Positions 16,391 through 25,632 of a stretch of DNA of 64,000 bases are shown one piece after another; the stretch's first letter is position 1, and every line of letters begins with the position of its first letter. This DNA comes from Burkholderiaceae bacterium 16 (GTDB lineage: Bacteria; Pseudomonadota; Gammaproteobacteria; Burkholderiales; Burkholderiaceae), in NCBI GenBank assembly GCA_000955785.1, contig JYOD01000004.1:1-64000 (forward strand), in the 5' to 3' direction. A program made the translations under genes and the position numbers. The notes under the pieces were generated by a model. That model did not search any database. It was not told the DNA's origin and saw only the letters and a program-made list of their open reading frames with translations.

Positions 16391-17593
16391 TCAGACGCGC
16401 TCGATCACCATGGCGATGCCCTGGCCCACGCCGATGCACATCGTGCAAAGCGCGTAGCGGCCGCCCGTACGGTGCAACTGGTACATGGCGGTGGTAACCA
16501 GGCGGGCGCCGCTCATGCCGAGCGGGTGGCCCAGCGCAATGGCGCCGCCATTCGGGTTGACGCGAGCGTCGTCGTCAGCCACGCCGAGTTCGCGCAGCAC
16601 GGCCAGGCCTTGCGCGGCGAACGCTTCGTTCAGCTCGATCACGTCCATCTGGTCGATGGTCATGCCGAGTTGCTTGAGCAGCTTTTGCGAAGCCGGCGCC
16701 GGGCCGATGCCCATCACGCGCGGCGCCACGCCGGCGGTGGCCATGCCGACGATGCGGGCCTTGGGCGTCAGGCCGTGTTGGCGGGCCGCGGCTTCGCTGG
16801 CGAGCAGGATGGCGCAGGCGCCGTCGTTCACGCCCGAGGCATTGCCAGCCGTGACCGTACCGTCGGCGCGAACCACGCCGCGCAGCTTGCCCAGCGCTTC
16901 CATGCTGGTGGCGCGCGGGTGTTCGTCGCGCTCCACCACCAGCGGATCGCCCTTCTTCTGGGCGATCGTCACCGCGGTGATTTCCTGCGCCAGCGTGCCG
17001 TCGGCCTGGGCGCGCGATGCCTTTTCCTGGCTGCGCAGCGCCATCAGGTCCTGGTCTTCACGGCTGATCTTGTAATCGGTGGCGACGTTCTCGGCGGTCT
17101 CGGGCATCGAGTCCACGCCGTAGGCGGCGCGCATGGCCGGATTAATGAAGCGCCAGCCGATGGTGGTGTCGAAAATCTGCGCATCGCGCGAGAAGGCACT
17201 GGTGGCCTTGCCCATCACGAACGGCGCGCGGCTCATGCTTTCCACGCCGCCGGCCAGCATCAGGCCGGCTTCGCCGGCCTTGATCGCGCGCGCGGCGGTG
17301 CCGGTGGCGTCCATGCCAGAGCCGCACAGGCGGTTGATGGTGGCGCCCGGCACGCTTTGCGGCAGGCCTGCCAACAGCAGCGACATGCGCGCCACGTTGC
17401 GGTTGTCTTCACCGGCCTGGTTGGCGTTGCCGTAGATCACGTCGTCGATGGCCGACCAGTCGAGGTTCGGGTTGCGTGCCATCAGGGCCTTGAGCGGCAC
17501 CGCGCCCAGGTCGTCCGCGCGCACCGCGGACAGGCTGCCGCCGTAGCGGCCGATGGGGGTGCGGATGGCGTCGCAGATAAAGGCTTCGGTCAT
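16391..17593 (-). CDS. pcaF: Beta-ketoadipyl-CoA thiolase PcaF
   Basis: Thiolase that splits 3-oxoadipyl-CoA with CoA into succinyl-CoA and acetyl-CoA, the last step of the beta-ketoadipate pathway. Exactly 400 residues, as usual for PcaF. The acyl-binding nucleophile is C90 (NRLCGSGMD), with H356 (GHPLGMSG) and C386 (CTMCIGVGQG) completing the thiolase triad. The start MTEAFICDAIRTPIGRYGGSLSAVR is characteristic of PcaF/PaaJ. ATG 17593 was chosen over a long in-frame upstream extension that overlaps pcaJ. It follows pcaI and pcaJ on the same strand, which strongly supports the assignment over a generic acetyl-CoA acetyltransferase. Confidence 0.94.
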   Translation of the reverse strand: MTEAFICDAIRTPIGRYGGSLSAVRADDLGAVPLKALMARNPNLDWSAIDDVIYGNANQAGEDNRNVARMSLLLAGLPQSVPGATINRLCGSGMDATGTAARAIKAGEAGLMLAGGVESMSRAPFVMGKATSAFSRDAQIFDTTIGWRFINPAMRAAYGVDSMPETAENVATDYKISREDQDLMALRSQEKASRAQADGTLAQEITAVTIAQKKGDPLVVERDEHPRATSMEALGKLRGVVRADGTVTAGNASGVNDGACAILLASEAAARQHGLTPKARIVGMATAGVAPRVMGIGPAPASQKLLKQLGMTIDQMDVIELNEAFAAQGLAVLRELGVADDDARVNPNGGAIALGHPLGMSGARLVTTAMYQLHRTGGRYALCTMCIGVGQGIAMVIERV

Positions 17594-17676
17594 GGTTGTC
17601 TCTCTTGCTTGTACGTGAAAGCGTGAAGCTTGGAAGCGTGCTCGGCGGGCGCTGGCCCCGCCGGTGAGGCCCACAC

Positions 17677-18324
17677 TCAGGCAGAAGCGCCCTGCTTGAG
17701 CGGCACGCCGGTCAGGCGTTGCAGTTCGTCGAAGGACAAGCCTTCGACTAGGTCGCGCGCCACCAGCCCGTCGGGCGTGACGTCGATGGTTGCCAGGTCG
17801 GTATAGATGCGCGTGACGCAGGTCATGCCAGTCAGCGGATACGTGCACTCCGCCACGATCTTGCTCTCGCCCTGCTTGGTCTGGTGCTCCATCATCACGA
17901 ACACTTCCTTGGCACCGATGGCCAGGTCCATGGCGCCGCCCACGGCCGGGATCGCGCCGGGCGCGCCAGTATGCCAGTTGGCCAGATCGCCCTTCACCGA
18001 CACCTGGAAGGCGCCGAGCACGCAGAAGTCGAGGTGGCCGCCGCGCATCATGGCGAACGAATCGGCATGGTGGAAATACGAGCCGCCCGGCTTGATCGTG
18101 ACCGGCTGCTTGCCGGCGTTGATCAGGTCGCCGTCTTCCTCGCCGGCGGGCGGTGCCTTGCCCATGCCGAGCAGGCCGTTCTCGCTGTGCAGCAGGATTT
18201 CACGGTCGGCCGGCAGGTGATTACCGACCAGGGTGGGCAGGCCGATGCCGAGATTGACCACGGCACCGTCGGGAATGTCTTTGGCCACGCGGGCGGCCAT
18301 CTGATCGCGGGTCAGGCGTTGCAT
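17677..18324 (-). CDS. pcaJ: 3-oxoadipate CoA-transferase subunit B PcaJ
   Basis: Beta subunit of the succinyl-CoA:3-oxoadipate CoA-transferase. 215 residues with the catalytic glutamate E48 in HSENGLLGMG, and the family segments VVNLGIGLPTLV and KPGGSYFHHADSFAMMRGGHLD. ATG 18324 is preceded by AAGGAGAT. It starts 20 bp after pcaI ends and is followed 83 bp later by pcaF, so the three are one operon. The same fold is used by acetoacetate transferases (ScoB/AtoA); the pcaF neighbour favours 3-oxoadipate. Confidence 0.94.
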   Translation of the reverse strand: MQRLTRDQMAARVAKDIPDGAVVNLGIGLPTLVGNHLPADREILLHSENGLLGMGKAPPAGEEDGDLINAGKQPVTIKPGGSYFHHADSFAMMRGGHLDFCVLGAFQVSVKGDLANWHTGAPGAIPAVGGAMDLAIGAKEVFVMMEHQTKQGESKIVAECTYPLTGMTCVTRIYTDLATIDVTPDGLVARDLVEGLSFDELQRLTGVPLKQGASA

Positions 18325-18344
18325 ATTCTGGATCTCCTTGGCGC

Positions 18345-19028
18345 TCAGGCGGCAGCCTGGCTGGCGCCGTCGATCTTGACGACGCGCTTGACGAACAACC
18401 CCGGCGTCACGATGTGTTCCGGGTCCAGCTCGCCGAGTTCGACGATCTCGCTGACCTGCACGATGGGGCATTTGGCGGCCATCGCCATGATGGGGCCGAA
18501 GTTGCGCGCGGTCTTGCGGTAGGTCAGGTTGCCCCAGCGGTCGGCGCGCAGCGCCTTGATCAGCGCGAAGTCGGCGTGGATCGGCGTCTCGTAGACATAG
18601 CCCTGGCCGTCGATGATGCGGGTTTCCTTGCCTTCGGCCAGCGGCGTGCCATACGCGGTGCGGGTGAAGAAGCCGCCGATGCCGGCGCCGGCGGCGCGGA
18701 TGCGCTCGGCCAGGTTGCCCTGGGGCACCAGCTCCAGCTCGATCTCGCCGGCGTGGTACAGGGAATCGAAGACGTAGGAATCGGACTGGCGCGGGAAGGA
18801 GCAAATGATCTTGCGAACGCGCTTGGTCTTCAGCAACGCCGCCAGGCCAGTGTCACCATTGCCGGCGTTGTTATTGACGATGGTCAGGTCACGCGCGCCC
18901 TGGGCGATGAGCGCGTCGATGAGCTCCGCCGGCATGCCTGCCATGCCAAAACCGCCAATCAGGATAGTGGCGCCGTCGTGGATGTCGGCCATGGCCGATT
19001 CCACGGAGTCGAATAGCTTGTTGATCAC
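18345..19028 (-). CDS. pcaI: 3-oxoadipate CoA-transferase subunit A PcaI
   Basis: Alpha subunit of the CoA-transferase that activates 3-oxoadipate with succinyl-CoA. 227 residues with the CoA-binding glycine-rich signature LIGGFGMAGMPAELIDAL, then GLAALLKTKRVRKIICSFPRQ and FFTRTAYGTPLAEGKE. ATG 19028 (MINKLFDSVESAM). It is the first gene of pcaIJF. About 400 bp of upstream DNA includes a large imperfect inverted repeat at 19226-19261, a likely regulator site. No pca regulator gene is present in the window. Confidence 0.94.
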   Translation of the reverse strand: MINKLFDSVESAMADIHDGATILIGGFGMAGMPAELIDALIAQGARDLTIVNNNAGNGDTGLAALLKTKRVRKIICSFPRQSDSYVFDSLYHAGEIELELVPQGNLAERIRAAGAGIGGFFTRTAYGTPLAEGKETRIIDGQGYVYETPIHADFALIKALRADRWGNLTYRKTARNFGPIMAMAAKCPIVQVSEIVELGELDPEHIVTPGLFVKRVVKIDGASQAAA

Positions 19029-19430
19029 TTGCGTTCCAGTTCCGAGAGTCCGGACGAACTATCCGGAACCGGCCGCCAAGGAGGGAAATCAGGCGGCACG
19101 CAAACGCTGTCTCCGGACAGTCCTGCCGGAAGAGCCATCCGGCTCGCGCGCCCTTGCAATTCCTTGCAAAAGTGCACCGCCGGACACGAATCCAACAGAC
19201 TTTGGTTTTTCTTATTATTCTGATTTGTTCTAACTGCGAACTTCAATTCGCAGAATGAACAGATTACACCCCCTGTCCGACGGTGGTCAAGGCGGCGGCA
19301 AATCGCTTGTGCGTTTGTCGGACACGATCGTAGGCCAGTTGAAAGCTACCTTGCGCACCTGCCCGCAGATGCCTGAGTAAACCATAGCTTACGCGCTTCA
19401 GGCTGCCGCGAGGCGGTCACCTCCCGACCC
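19029..19430. other. 402-bp intergenic region between sbcC end and pcaI start
   Basis: No ORF supported. It contains the pca operator candidate (19226-19261) and a possible minus-strand promoter (TTGAAG near 19240-19245, CAGAAT about 18 bases downstream). Several TCCGG repeats occur near 19050-19140, without a clear pattern. Confidence 0.45.
19226..19261 (-). promoter_or_regulatory. Large imperfect inverted repeat, candidate operator of pcaIJF
   Basis: The left arm TGTTCTAACTGCGAA (19226-19240) and right arm TTCGCAGAATGAACA (19247-19261) pair at 12 of 15 positions with a 6-base spacer. It lies about 200 bp upstream of pcaI and overlaps a candidate -35. IclR- or LysR-type regulators commonly control pca genes; which one acts here is unknown. 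Confidence 0.5.
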
Positions 19431-22400
19431 TCATGGCAATTGCAGCTCGGCCCGGCTGCCGCCCGCCCCGGGACGGATTTCCAGGCGCACGTCGATGCGC
19501 TCGCGCAGCTCGGCCACGTGGGAAATGATGCCCACCAGCCGTCCCGCCTGCTGCAGGTCAATCAGCGTGCGGATGGCGAAATCCAGGCTCTCGGGATCGA
19601 GCGTGCCGAAGCCCTCGTCGACAAACAGCGTATCGAGTTGGATCCCGCCCGCGCGCGACTGCACCACATCGGCCAGTCCCAGCGCCAGCGAGAGCGATGC
19701 CAGGAAACCTTCGCCGCCGGACAAGGTATTCGCCGGGCGCGTCATGCCGGTGTCATGATCGAACACCTCCAGATCGAGCCCGCCGGCGGCGCGCTTGTCG
19801 CCCAGTTCGCGCACGCGCTGCAGTTCGTAACGGTTGCGGCTCATGCGCATCAGGCGCAGCGAGGCAGCTTCCAGCACCTCATCGAGCAAGGTCGCCAGCA
19901 CGAAACGCTGGAAGGTGATGCGGCGCGGATTGTTGCCGTTGGCCACTTCGGCCAGCCGCCCGAGCACCGCGTAACTGCGCTCGATGTCCGCGCCCGCGGC
20001 AGCCAGCGCGTCCAGGCGCTGCTGGCATTGCAGCAGGTTCTCGCGGCTGCGGTTGAGGTCGGCCTGCTCCCGGACCAGCGCTTCGAGCGCGCTGGTGGCA
20101 TCCGCCTGGGCCTGCCTGAGTGCCGCCAGGTCGGGCGCGGCCAGGTCGCGCGCGGCGACCGCGGCGCGCTCGCGCCGGTCCGCGGCGGCAGCCAGGTCGA
20201 GGTCGAAGCGATTGACGCGGGCTTCGAGCTGCGCCACCTGCGCGGCAGGCATCCGCGCCTCGGCATAGGCCTCGCGCGTGACAAAGCCCGCCTGCTCAAG
20301 CGCGTCTGCGAACGCTGCGCCAGCCTGCTGCTCGCGCAGCGCGTGGCTGGCCAGGCTGGCTTGCGCGCCGGCTTGCGCGGCCTGGGCCGCGGCCAGGCCG
20401 GCGCCGGCCTGCTTGTCCGCCAACTGCGCGGCGGCCAGCGCGGCTTCACGCGCGGCCAGATCCTGCCGTGCTTGTCCCAGCGCGAGGGTGAGCCGCTCTG
20501 GCTCACGCCATTCGGACGGCACCTGGGCGCTGGCCGCCTGCCACTCGCCCTGTAGCTTGGCGTGACGCTGACCGGCATCCTGCGCCGCAGCGTCGGCTAC
20601 GCGAATGGACGCATCGGCGGCGGCAAGCGCGCCGCGCAGCCGCTCCATTTCCGCTGCCAGCGGCGCGCACCGTCCAGCCGCCGACCCGGCAGCCAGCTGC
20701 TGCGCGCGTAACGCCTGGATAGCCTCGGCCAGTTGCGCCTTGGCAGCGGCCGGATCCTGCGCCGCGCCTGCCGGCATGTCCGCGGCGGTCACGGCTTCGC
20801 GCAGTTCGTCCAGTTGCTCCTGACGGTGCGTCAGCGATTGCTGCGCGGTATGCGCCTGGCTGGCCGCACTGTGCGCGGCCTGGTCGGCAAGCCGCGCGGC
20901 CTCGCGGGCGTGATCGAGCGCCTCGTCGGAGACCGGTGCCTCGATATGCCGGGCCACCACAGGATGGTCGGCGCTGCCGCATACCGGGCACGACTCGCCG
21001 TCGTGCAGGCCCGCAGCCAGTCGCGCGGCTTGTCCGGCCCGCCAGGCCTGCTCCGTCTCGCGCAAGTGGAGCGCGCTTGCCGCCTGAAGTGTGGCGGCTT
21101 GTCCGGCAGCAAGCCGGCCGGCTTCGGCCTGGCGGCGCGCCTGTTCCCAGTGCGCCAGCGTGGCCGCGTATTTGTCCAGCGTGGCCGCCTGCTGCGCCAG
21201 GCCCGCCAGCCGTAACTGGATCGTCTCTAGTCCGCGAGCGCCCTCCTGGGCCTGGGCCAGTTCGGCCTCCGCCTGTTTCAGCGCGGCAGCCGCTTGCTGC
21301 TGCGCCTGCACGGCACCGGCATGGGCCGCCGCCGATTGTGTCTGCCCACGGGCGGCGCTTTGCAAGTCCTGCTGCAGCACGCCAAGCCGTTGCGCCTGCG
21401 GCAGCATGGCCTCCAGTTCCGTCACACGCTTTTGCGCCGCCTGCCGATCGCCGACACCGGCCATTTCGGCTTCGAGCGCTGCCGCTACCGCCGCCGACGC
21501 CACGGCGCTTTCGCTGGCGCGCGCATTCGCCGCGGCAAGCGCTTGCTGCGCCTGCAGGTGTTCCTGCGCGGCCTGCCCGAGATGCTGATCGAAAGGCTGG
21601 ACCTGCGCGGCCCGGCGCGCGGCCAGCAACCGCTGGCGCTCGGCTTCCACCTCGGGCCGCTGCGTCATCAGCTCGGCATGGGCGGCCTCGGTCTCGCGCT
21701 GTTCGCGCAGGCGGGTTTCCGTCTGCTCGCCTTGCTTGCTCGCCAGCGTGGCGAGTTCAAGCACGGTGCGTGCCGCGCCGTCGCGCTGCCCGAGTTCATC
21801 CAGCCGGACTCGCAACGCCGCTGCCTGCTCGCGCAAGGCGTCCACGGATTCGAGCTGATACTGCTGCAGCAAGGCCGTTTGTTCGATCCGCAGCCGCTCG
21901 GCCTGCTGGCGGATGCCGGCGGCCTGACCCTTGAGCAGTTCTTCCACGCGCCGGTACAACTCGGTGCGGAACAAGCGCTCCAGGATCGCCTGACGGCTCT
22001 TGGAATCGGCAGTCAGCAGTTCGCGAAAACGTCCCTGCGGCAGCACGATCACCTGGCGGAACTGGCTACTGTCGAAACCCAGCAGGTTGCGCACATAGTC
22101 ATCGACCTTGTTAGGCTGGCTGGCTATGCTGGTCCAGCCACCCTCGCCCATGGTGTCGAGCTGGGCCTTGGGCGTTTCCTTGACAGTGCCCTCTCCGCGC
22201 AGCTTCGGCCGCTCCTGCGCGGGTGAACGCGTAGCCAGGTAGCGCTGGCCGGCCAGGCTGAATTCGAACGTCACTTCCGTGCGCAAACCCGGATCGGCGT
22301 TGGCGCTGCGCATGTCCTGCGCGCTGCGCTCGCCACCGGACGTATCGCCGTAGAGCGCGAAGCAGATGGCGTCGAGCAGCGTGGTCTTGCCGGCGCCGGT

Positions 22401-22508
22401 GGGGCCGTGGATCAGGAAGAAGGCACGCTCCCCAAGCTGGCAGAAATCGATCTCCTCGCTGGCGGCAAACGGGCCGAAGGCTTGCAGCTTCAGGCGTAGC
22501 GGTCTCAT
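19431..22508 (-). CDS. sbcC: Nuclease SbcCD subunit C (SMC-like ATPase)
   Basis: ATPase subunit of the SbcCD nuclease, which opens and degrades hairpins and protein-blocked DNA ends. 1025 residues: N-terminal ABC half with Walker A GPTGAGKT (35-42), Q-loop region VIVLPQGRFRELL, a long alanine/glutamine-rich coiled coil with the zinc-hook CPVC (C507, C510), and a C-terminal ABC half with signature LSGGEGFLASL (about 929-939) and Walker B LFVDEGFGTLD (D964-E965). ATG 22508 overlaps the sbcD stop by 4 bp. The coiled coil is rich in low-complexity Ala/Gln, typical of high-GC relatives. Confidence 0.96.
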   Translation of the reverse strand: MRPLRLKLQAFGPFAASEEIDFCQLGERAFFLIHGPTGAGKTTLLDAICFALYGDTSGGERSAQDMRSANADPGLRTEVTFEFSLAGQRYLATRSPAQERPKLRGEGTVKETPKAQLDTMGEGGWTSIASQPNKVDDYVRNLLGFDSSQFRQVIVLPQGRFRELLTADSKSRQAILERLFRTELYRRVEELLKGQAAGIRQQAERLRIEQTALLQQYQLESVDALREQAAALRVRLDELGQRDGAARTVLELATLASKQGEQTETRLREQRETEAAHAELMTQRPEVEAERQRLLAARRAAQVQPFDQHLGQAAQEHLQAQQALAAANARASESAVASAAVAAALEAEMAGVGDRQAAQKRVTELEAMLPQAQRLGVLQQDLQSAARGQTQSAAAHAGAVQAQQQAAAALKQAEAELAQAQEGARGLETIQLRLAGLAQQAATLDKYAATLAHWEQARRQAEAGRLAAGQAATLQAASALHLRETEQAWRAGQAARLAAGLHDGESCPVCGSADHPVVARHIEAPVSDEALDHAREAARLADQAAHSAASQAHTAQQSLTHRQEQLDELREAVTAADMPAGAAQDPAAAKAQLAEAIQALRAQQLAAGSAAGRCAPLAAEMERLRGALAAADASIRVADAAAQDAGQRHAKLQGEWQAASAQVPSEWREPERLTLALGQARQDLAAREAALAAAQLADKQAGAGLAAAQAAQAGAQASLASHALREQQAGAAFADALEQAGFVTREAYAEARMPAAQVAQLEARVNRFDLDLAAAADRRERAAVAARDLAAPDLAALRQAQADATSALEALVREQADLNRSRENLLQCQQRLDALAAAGADIERSYAVLGRLAEVANGNNPRRITFQRFVLATLLDEVLEAASLRLMRMSRNRYELQRVRELGDKRAAGGLDLEVFDHDTGMTRPANTLSGGEGFLASLSLALGLADVVQSRAGGIQLDTLFVDEGFGTLDPESLDFAIRTLIDLQQAGRLVGIISHVAELRERIDVRLEIRPGAGGSRAELQLP

Positions 22509-23650
22509 GCGGACTCCCTCTCGGCGGCAGCCATGCCTTCCAGCAGCTGGGCCAGCACACGGCGCTTGTCGTCGTCCAGTTCTTCGTCCGCGACCTCCTT
22601 GAAGAAGTTGGCGAACAGCTCGGCGGTATCGAGCTGGCGCAGGCGGTGGCCCGCGGCGCTGGCCTCGCCGGATCGCGCCAGCACGGCGCGCTCGATGGCC
22701 AGGGCATTGGGATAGGCCTGGCGCAGGCGGGCCATCGGATCGAGCAAGGCGCTGGTATCGGTCAGCACCGCGTGGATATAGTCGTCGCGGTGCGGGTCCT
22801 CCGCGCCATGCGCCAGCAGGTCGGCCAGTTGCCCTTCGATGATGCGCAAGTCGCGCCGGGGCGAGAGCGCAATCGGTTCGATCGTCACCGTGCCATCGCC
22901 CGCCAGCTCGATCAGCGAGACGGACTTGGCGTGCGTGACTTCGGACAGCGAGTATTTCAGCAGCGAGCCGGCGTAGTGAATGCGCTGGCCAAAGGTCTGC
23001 GGCCGGTGCAGATGGCCGAGCGCGACCAGGTCGAAGCCGTCGAACACGCCAGCGGCAACGGCGCCGCTGCCGCCCACCGAAAGCGGCCGCTCCGATTCGC
23101 TGGCCTCGCCGCCGATCACGAAGGCATGCCCCACCACCACCGAACGCGCATGCGCCGGATGGCTCGCGCGAATCGCTTCCAGGCGCGCCGCGAGCGCCGC
23201 CTCGTGGCCGGGCAGGTCCACGCCGAAGGCATCGCGCACCGCAGCGGGCTCGGCATAGGGCAAGGCATAGATCTTCACTTCGCCGGCCGGGTCGGACAAG
23301 GTCACGCAGGTCGCCTCGCGCTCGGTGCGGCCAGCCACATGCAAACCCTGCGCCGTCAGCAGGCGCGCGCCGAAACCGAGCCGCTGCGCGCTGTCGTGGT
23401 TGCCCGAGATCATCACCACCGGCACACCCGCGTCCACCACAATGCGCGCCAGCACGTCGTCGAGCAATGCGACCGCTTCGGGAGGCGGCACCGCGCGGTC
23501 ATAGACGTCGCCGGCGATCAGCACCGCATCGGGCCGCGCGTCGCGCACCAGCGCGACAAATTGATCGAGCACCCAGGCCTGGTCTTCGAGCAGGCTGCGC
23601 GCGTGAAACACGCGCCCGAGGTGCCAGTCGGCAGTGTGAAGAAAACGCAA
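22505..23650 (-). CDS. sbcD: Nuclease SbcCD subunit D (Mre11-like phosphodiesterase)
   Basis: Manganese-dependent nuclease subunit paired with SbcC. From TTG 23650 it is 381 residues and begins directly with the metallophosphoesterase motif FLHTADWHLGR (D8, H10). GDVYD (D48) and GNHD (N84-H85-D86) follow, then later VVGHAFV and LGHLHRPQ. TTG is preferred because AAGGGA lies six bases upstream and the fold begins there; an in-frame ATG at 23725 would add 25 unrelated residues. The stop overlaps the sbcC start (ATGA), so the genes are translationally coupled. Confidence 0.94.
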   Translation of the reverse strand: MRFLHTADWHLGRVFHARSLLEDQAWVLDQFVALVRDARPDAVLIAGDVYDRAVPPPEAVALLDDVLARIVVDAGVPVVMISGNHDSAQRLGFGARLLTAQGLHVAGRTEREATCVTLSDPAGEVKIYALPYAEPAAVRDAFGVDLPGHEAALAARLEAIRASHPAHARSVVVGHAFVIGGEASESERPLSVGGSGAVAAGVFDGFDLVALGHLHRPQTFGQRIHYAGSLLKYSLSEVTHAKSVSLIELAGDGTVTIEPIALSPRRDLRIIEGQLADLLAHGAEDPHRDDYIHAVLTDTSALLDPMARLRQAYPNALAIERAVLARSGEASAAGHRLRQLDTAELFANFFKEVADEELDDDKRRVLAQLLEGMAAAERESA

Positions 23651-23875
23651 TGTGAATCCCTTTGGTGGGTGAGCACGAGTGAGCCGGGCATGGTCCGGAG
23701 CGGACAGCGCGGCAGGCGCCATCATAACGTTGCCCGTTCGCGTTCAGCTTCGGTTCAGCCCCTGCCACCCACAATCGCCTGCGTGCTGGTGCAAAAGCAC
23801 CGGCTCCGGCACAATGGTCCGGCCAGGTGGCCGCCCCACAGCCGGTACGTTCCAATCATTCTTGAGAGAGAAACC

Positions 23876-24220
23876 ATGAAACGCATCCTGATCGCGGCAG
23901 TTCTGACGGCTACGGCCGTCATGGCACAGGCGCAGTACGTAGGCCCTTCCACGGTACCGGCGACTACCGTCAAGGCGCTGACGGAGCAAGGCAAGGACGA
24001 CCAGCACGCCGTGCTGCGCGGGAAAATCGTTAATAGCGTCGGCCACGAGCGCTACCAGTTCGACGACGGCACCGGGCAGATCCGGATCAAGATCGACAAG
24101 AAGCTGTGGCCGGCCGGCCAGCCGGTGGATGCGTCCACCCAGGTGGAACTGCTGGGCGAATACGACAAGGAACTCTTCGGCGACTCGAAGTTCAAGGTCA
24201 AGCAGATCCGCATCCTGTAA
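23876..24220 (+). CDS. YgiW/YdeI-family periplasmic OB-fold stress protein
   Basis: A 114-residue secreted protein with a signal peptide (MKRILIAAVLTATAVMAQAQ) and a bacterial OB-fold (BOF) domain. The domain shows AVLRGKIVNSVGHERYQFDDGTGQIRIKIDKKLW-type strands, read here as LRGKIV, YQFDDGTG, IRIKIDKKLW and VELLGEYDKE. Family members YgiW and YdeI of enterobacteria help tolerance to peroxide or antimicrobial peptides; the biochemical role is unclear. ATG 23876 follows GAGAGAG. It is divergent from sbcD and convergent with a Bug receptor gene. Confidence 0.9.
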   Translation: MKRILIAAVLTATAVMAQAQYVGPSTVPATTVKALTEQGKDDQHAVLRGKIVNSVGHERYQFDDGTGQIRIKIDKKLWPAGQPVDASTQVELLGEYDKELFGDSKFKVKQIRIL

Positions 24221-24262
24221 AGATGCAGGCACGATGCCCGGAGAACCCGGGCATCGGCATCC

Positions 24263-25240
24263 TTACTCCTGGATATTCGCTTCGCTGACGATCTTGCGGT
24301 AAGCCTCGGTTTCCTTGGCGATAAACCCACGGAAGGCGACCGCGTCCTTTGCATCGACGTCCACGCCAGCCTCGGACAGCTTGTTCTTGACCTCCGGCGC
24401 ATTGATCGCGCGGGCGAGCGCGTCGGCCAGCTTGTCGGTCACCGCCCTGGGCGTGTTGGCCGGCGCGAACAACCCGAACCACAAACGCATATCGACACCA
24501 GCCAGCGCCTTGTTCTCCGCCAGCGCGGGGATATTGGGCGCGGCATGCGATCGCGTGGCCGAAGTCACGCCGATGGCCTGCAGCTTGCCTGACTTGATCT
24601 GCGGCAGCGCCGTCGACAGCACCAGCACGCCCAACTCGATCTGGTTGGCCATCAGGTCGGCGATCGCCGGCGCGCCACCTTTGTAGGGGACGTGCGTCAT
24701 ATTCACCTTGCTGGCGCCGCGGATCAGTTCGCCCGACAGATGTAGCGGCGTGCCGATGCCCGAGGTGCCATAGTTCACCGCCTTCTTGCTCTTGGCCAGC
24801 GCCAGGAAGCCGTCCACGCCACGAATGCCCGATTGCGCGCCGGACACCAGCACCATGGGCTGCGAGCCGACCATGCGCAGCGGCACCAGATCGCGCTGGC
24901 CGTCGTACTTGATCTTCGGGTTGGTCAGTCTGGCAATCGAGATTTCACTGTTGGAGCCCAGCAGCAAGGTATAGCCGTCGGCCGGGGCGTTGATGGTCTT
25001 GATGGCACCGATGGTGCCGCTGGCGCCCGGCGCGTTGTCCACAACCACCGAAACCCCGAGATCCTGGCTAAGACGCTGGCTCAGCACGCGCGCCACCATG
25101 TCGTTGCTGCCGCCGGCGGCGTAGGGCACGACGATGGTGATCGGGCGGTCCGGATAGCCGGCGGCACGGGCTGGCGCGGCGGCAACGGCAAGAGTGAGCG
25201 TAACGGCGGCGGACAGCGCCGTGGCAAGGGACTTCTTCAT
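24263..25240 (-). CDS. Bug-family periplasmic solute receptor (TctC-like)
   Basis: 325 residues, with a signal peptide ending near APARAAG and the Bug start YPDRPITIVVPYAAGGSNDMVAR. Further family landmarks are VVDNAPGASGTIGA, APADGYTLLLGSNSE and HVPYKGGAPAIADLMANQ. It should capture a small anionic solute in the periplasm. No membrane components are nearby (orphan). An XRE-type regulator is transcribed divergently 392 bp away and may control it. The ligand is unknown. Confidence 0.93.
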   Translation of the reverse strand: MKKSLATALSAAVTLTLAVAAAPARAAGYPDRPITIVVPYAAGGSNDMVARVLSQRLSQDLGVSVVVDNAPGASGTIGAIKTINAPADGYTLLLGSNSEISIARLTNPKIKYDGQRDLVPLRMVGSQPMVLVSGAQSGIRGVDGFLALAKSKKAVNYGTSGIGTPLHLSGELIRGASKVNMTHVPYKGGAPAIADLMANQIELGVLVLSTALPQIKSGKLQAIGVTSATRSHAAPNIPALAENKALAGVDMRLWFGLFAPANTPRAVTDKLADALARAINAPEVKNKLSEAGVDVDAKDAVAFRGFIAKETEAYRKIVSEANIQE

Positions 25241-25632
25241 CGGATTCCTTTTCTGGCGCCGGGGGCGCTCCTATCTGTGCGTCTTGTGTGGTTTGTGTGT
25301 CTTGCGTGATGCGAAGGATCGGCGGATTGCCATCCCGGCGTGCGGTTCGCAATATACATGCCATCCAAAAATCTAGCCAAGTCTCATTTACGAGACAGAA
25401 GAGCAGGAATTCTCTCCTCTTCCGCACCAGGAATGCGCCAGAAATGCACATTGATGCACAACACCCCAGCACTCGCGGGCACGCCGGCGTCGTCGCCGTC
25501 GTTGCCCGGGCCATCCAGGCCTGCATCAAGGGAAAGCCCGACAGCATTGCTTCCTGGCGTGATACATCTCGCCCCATGCGGCGGCGGACCGTGCTAGGAT
25601 AGTCTCTGTCTTCTTTTTGAGATTTTCACGGG
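25241..25632. other. 392-bp divergent intergenic region (Bug receptor / XRE regulator)
   Basis: No supported gene. A short inverted repeat GTCTC-N6-GAGAC sits at 25381-25396 in an AT-richer part. GAAGAG and CTCTTC repeats lie just to the right. Both promoters are expected here; no single clear one was identified. Confidence 0.45.

Noticed and set aside
22646-23875. Long in-frame extension upstream of the YgiW-like gene
   Set aside because: It is antisense to sbcD. The signal peptide at 23876 with its ribosome site is the true start.
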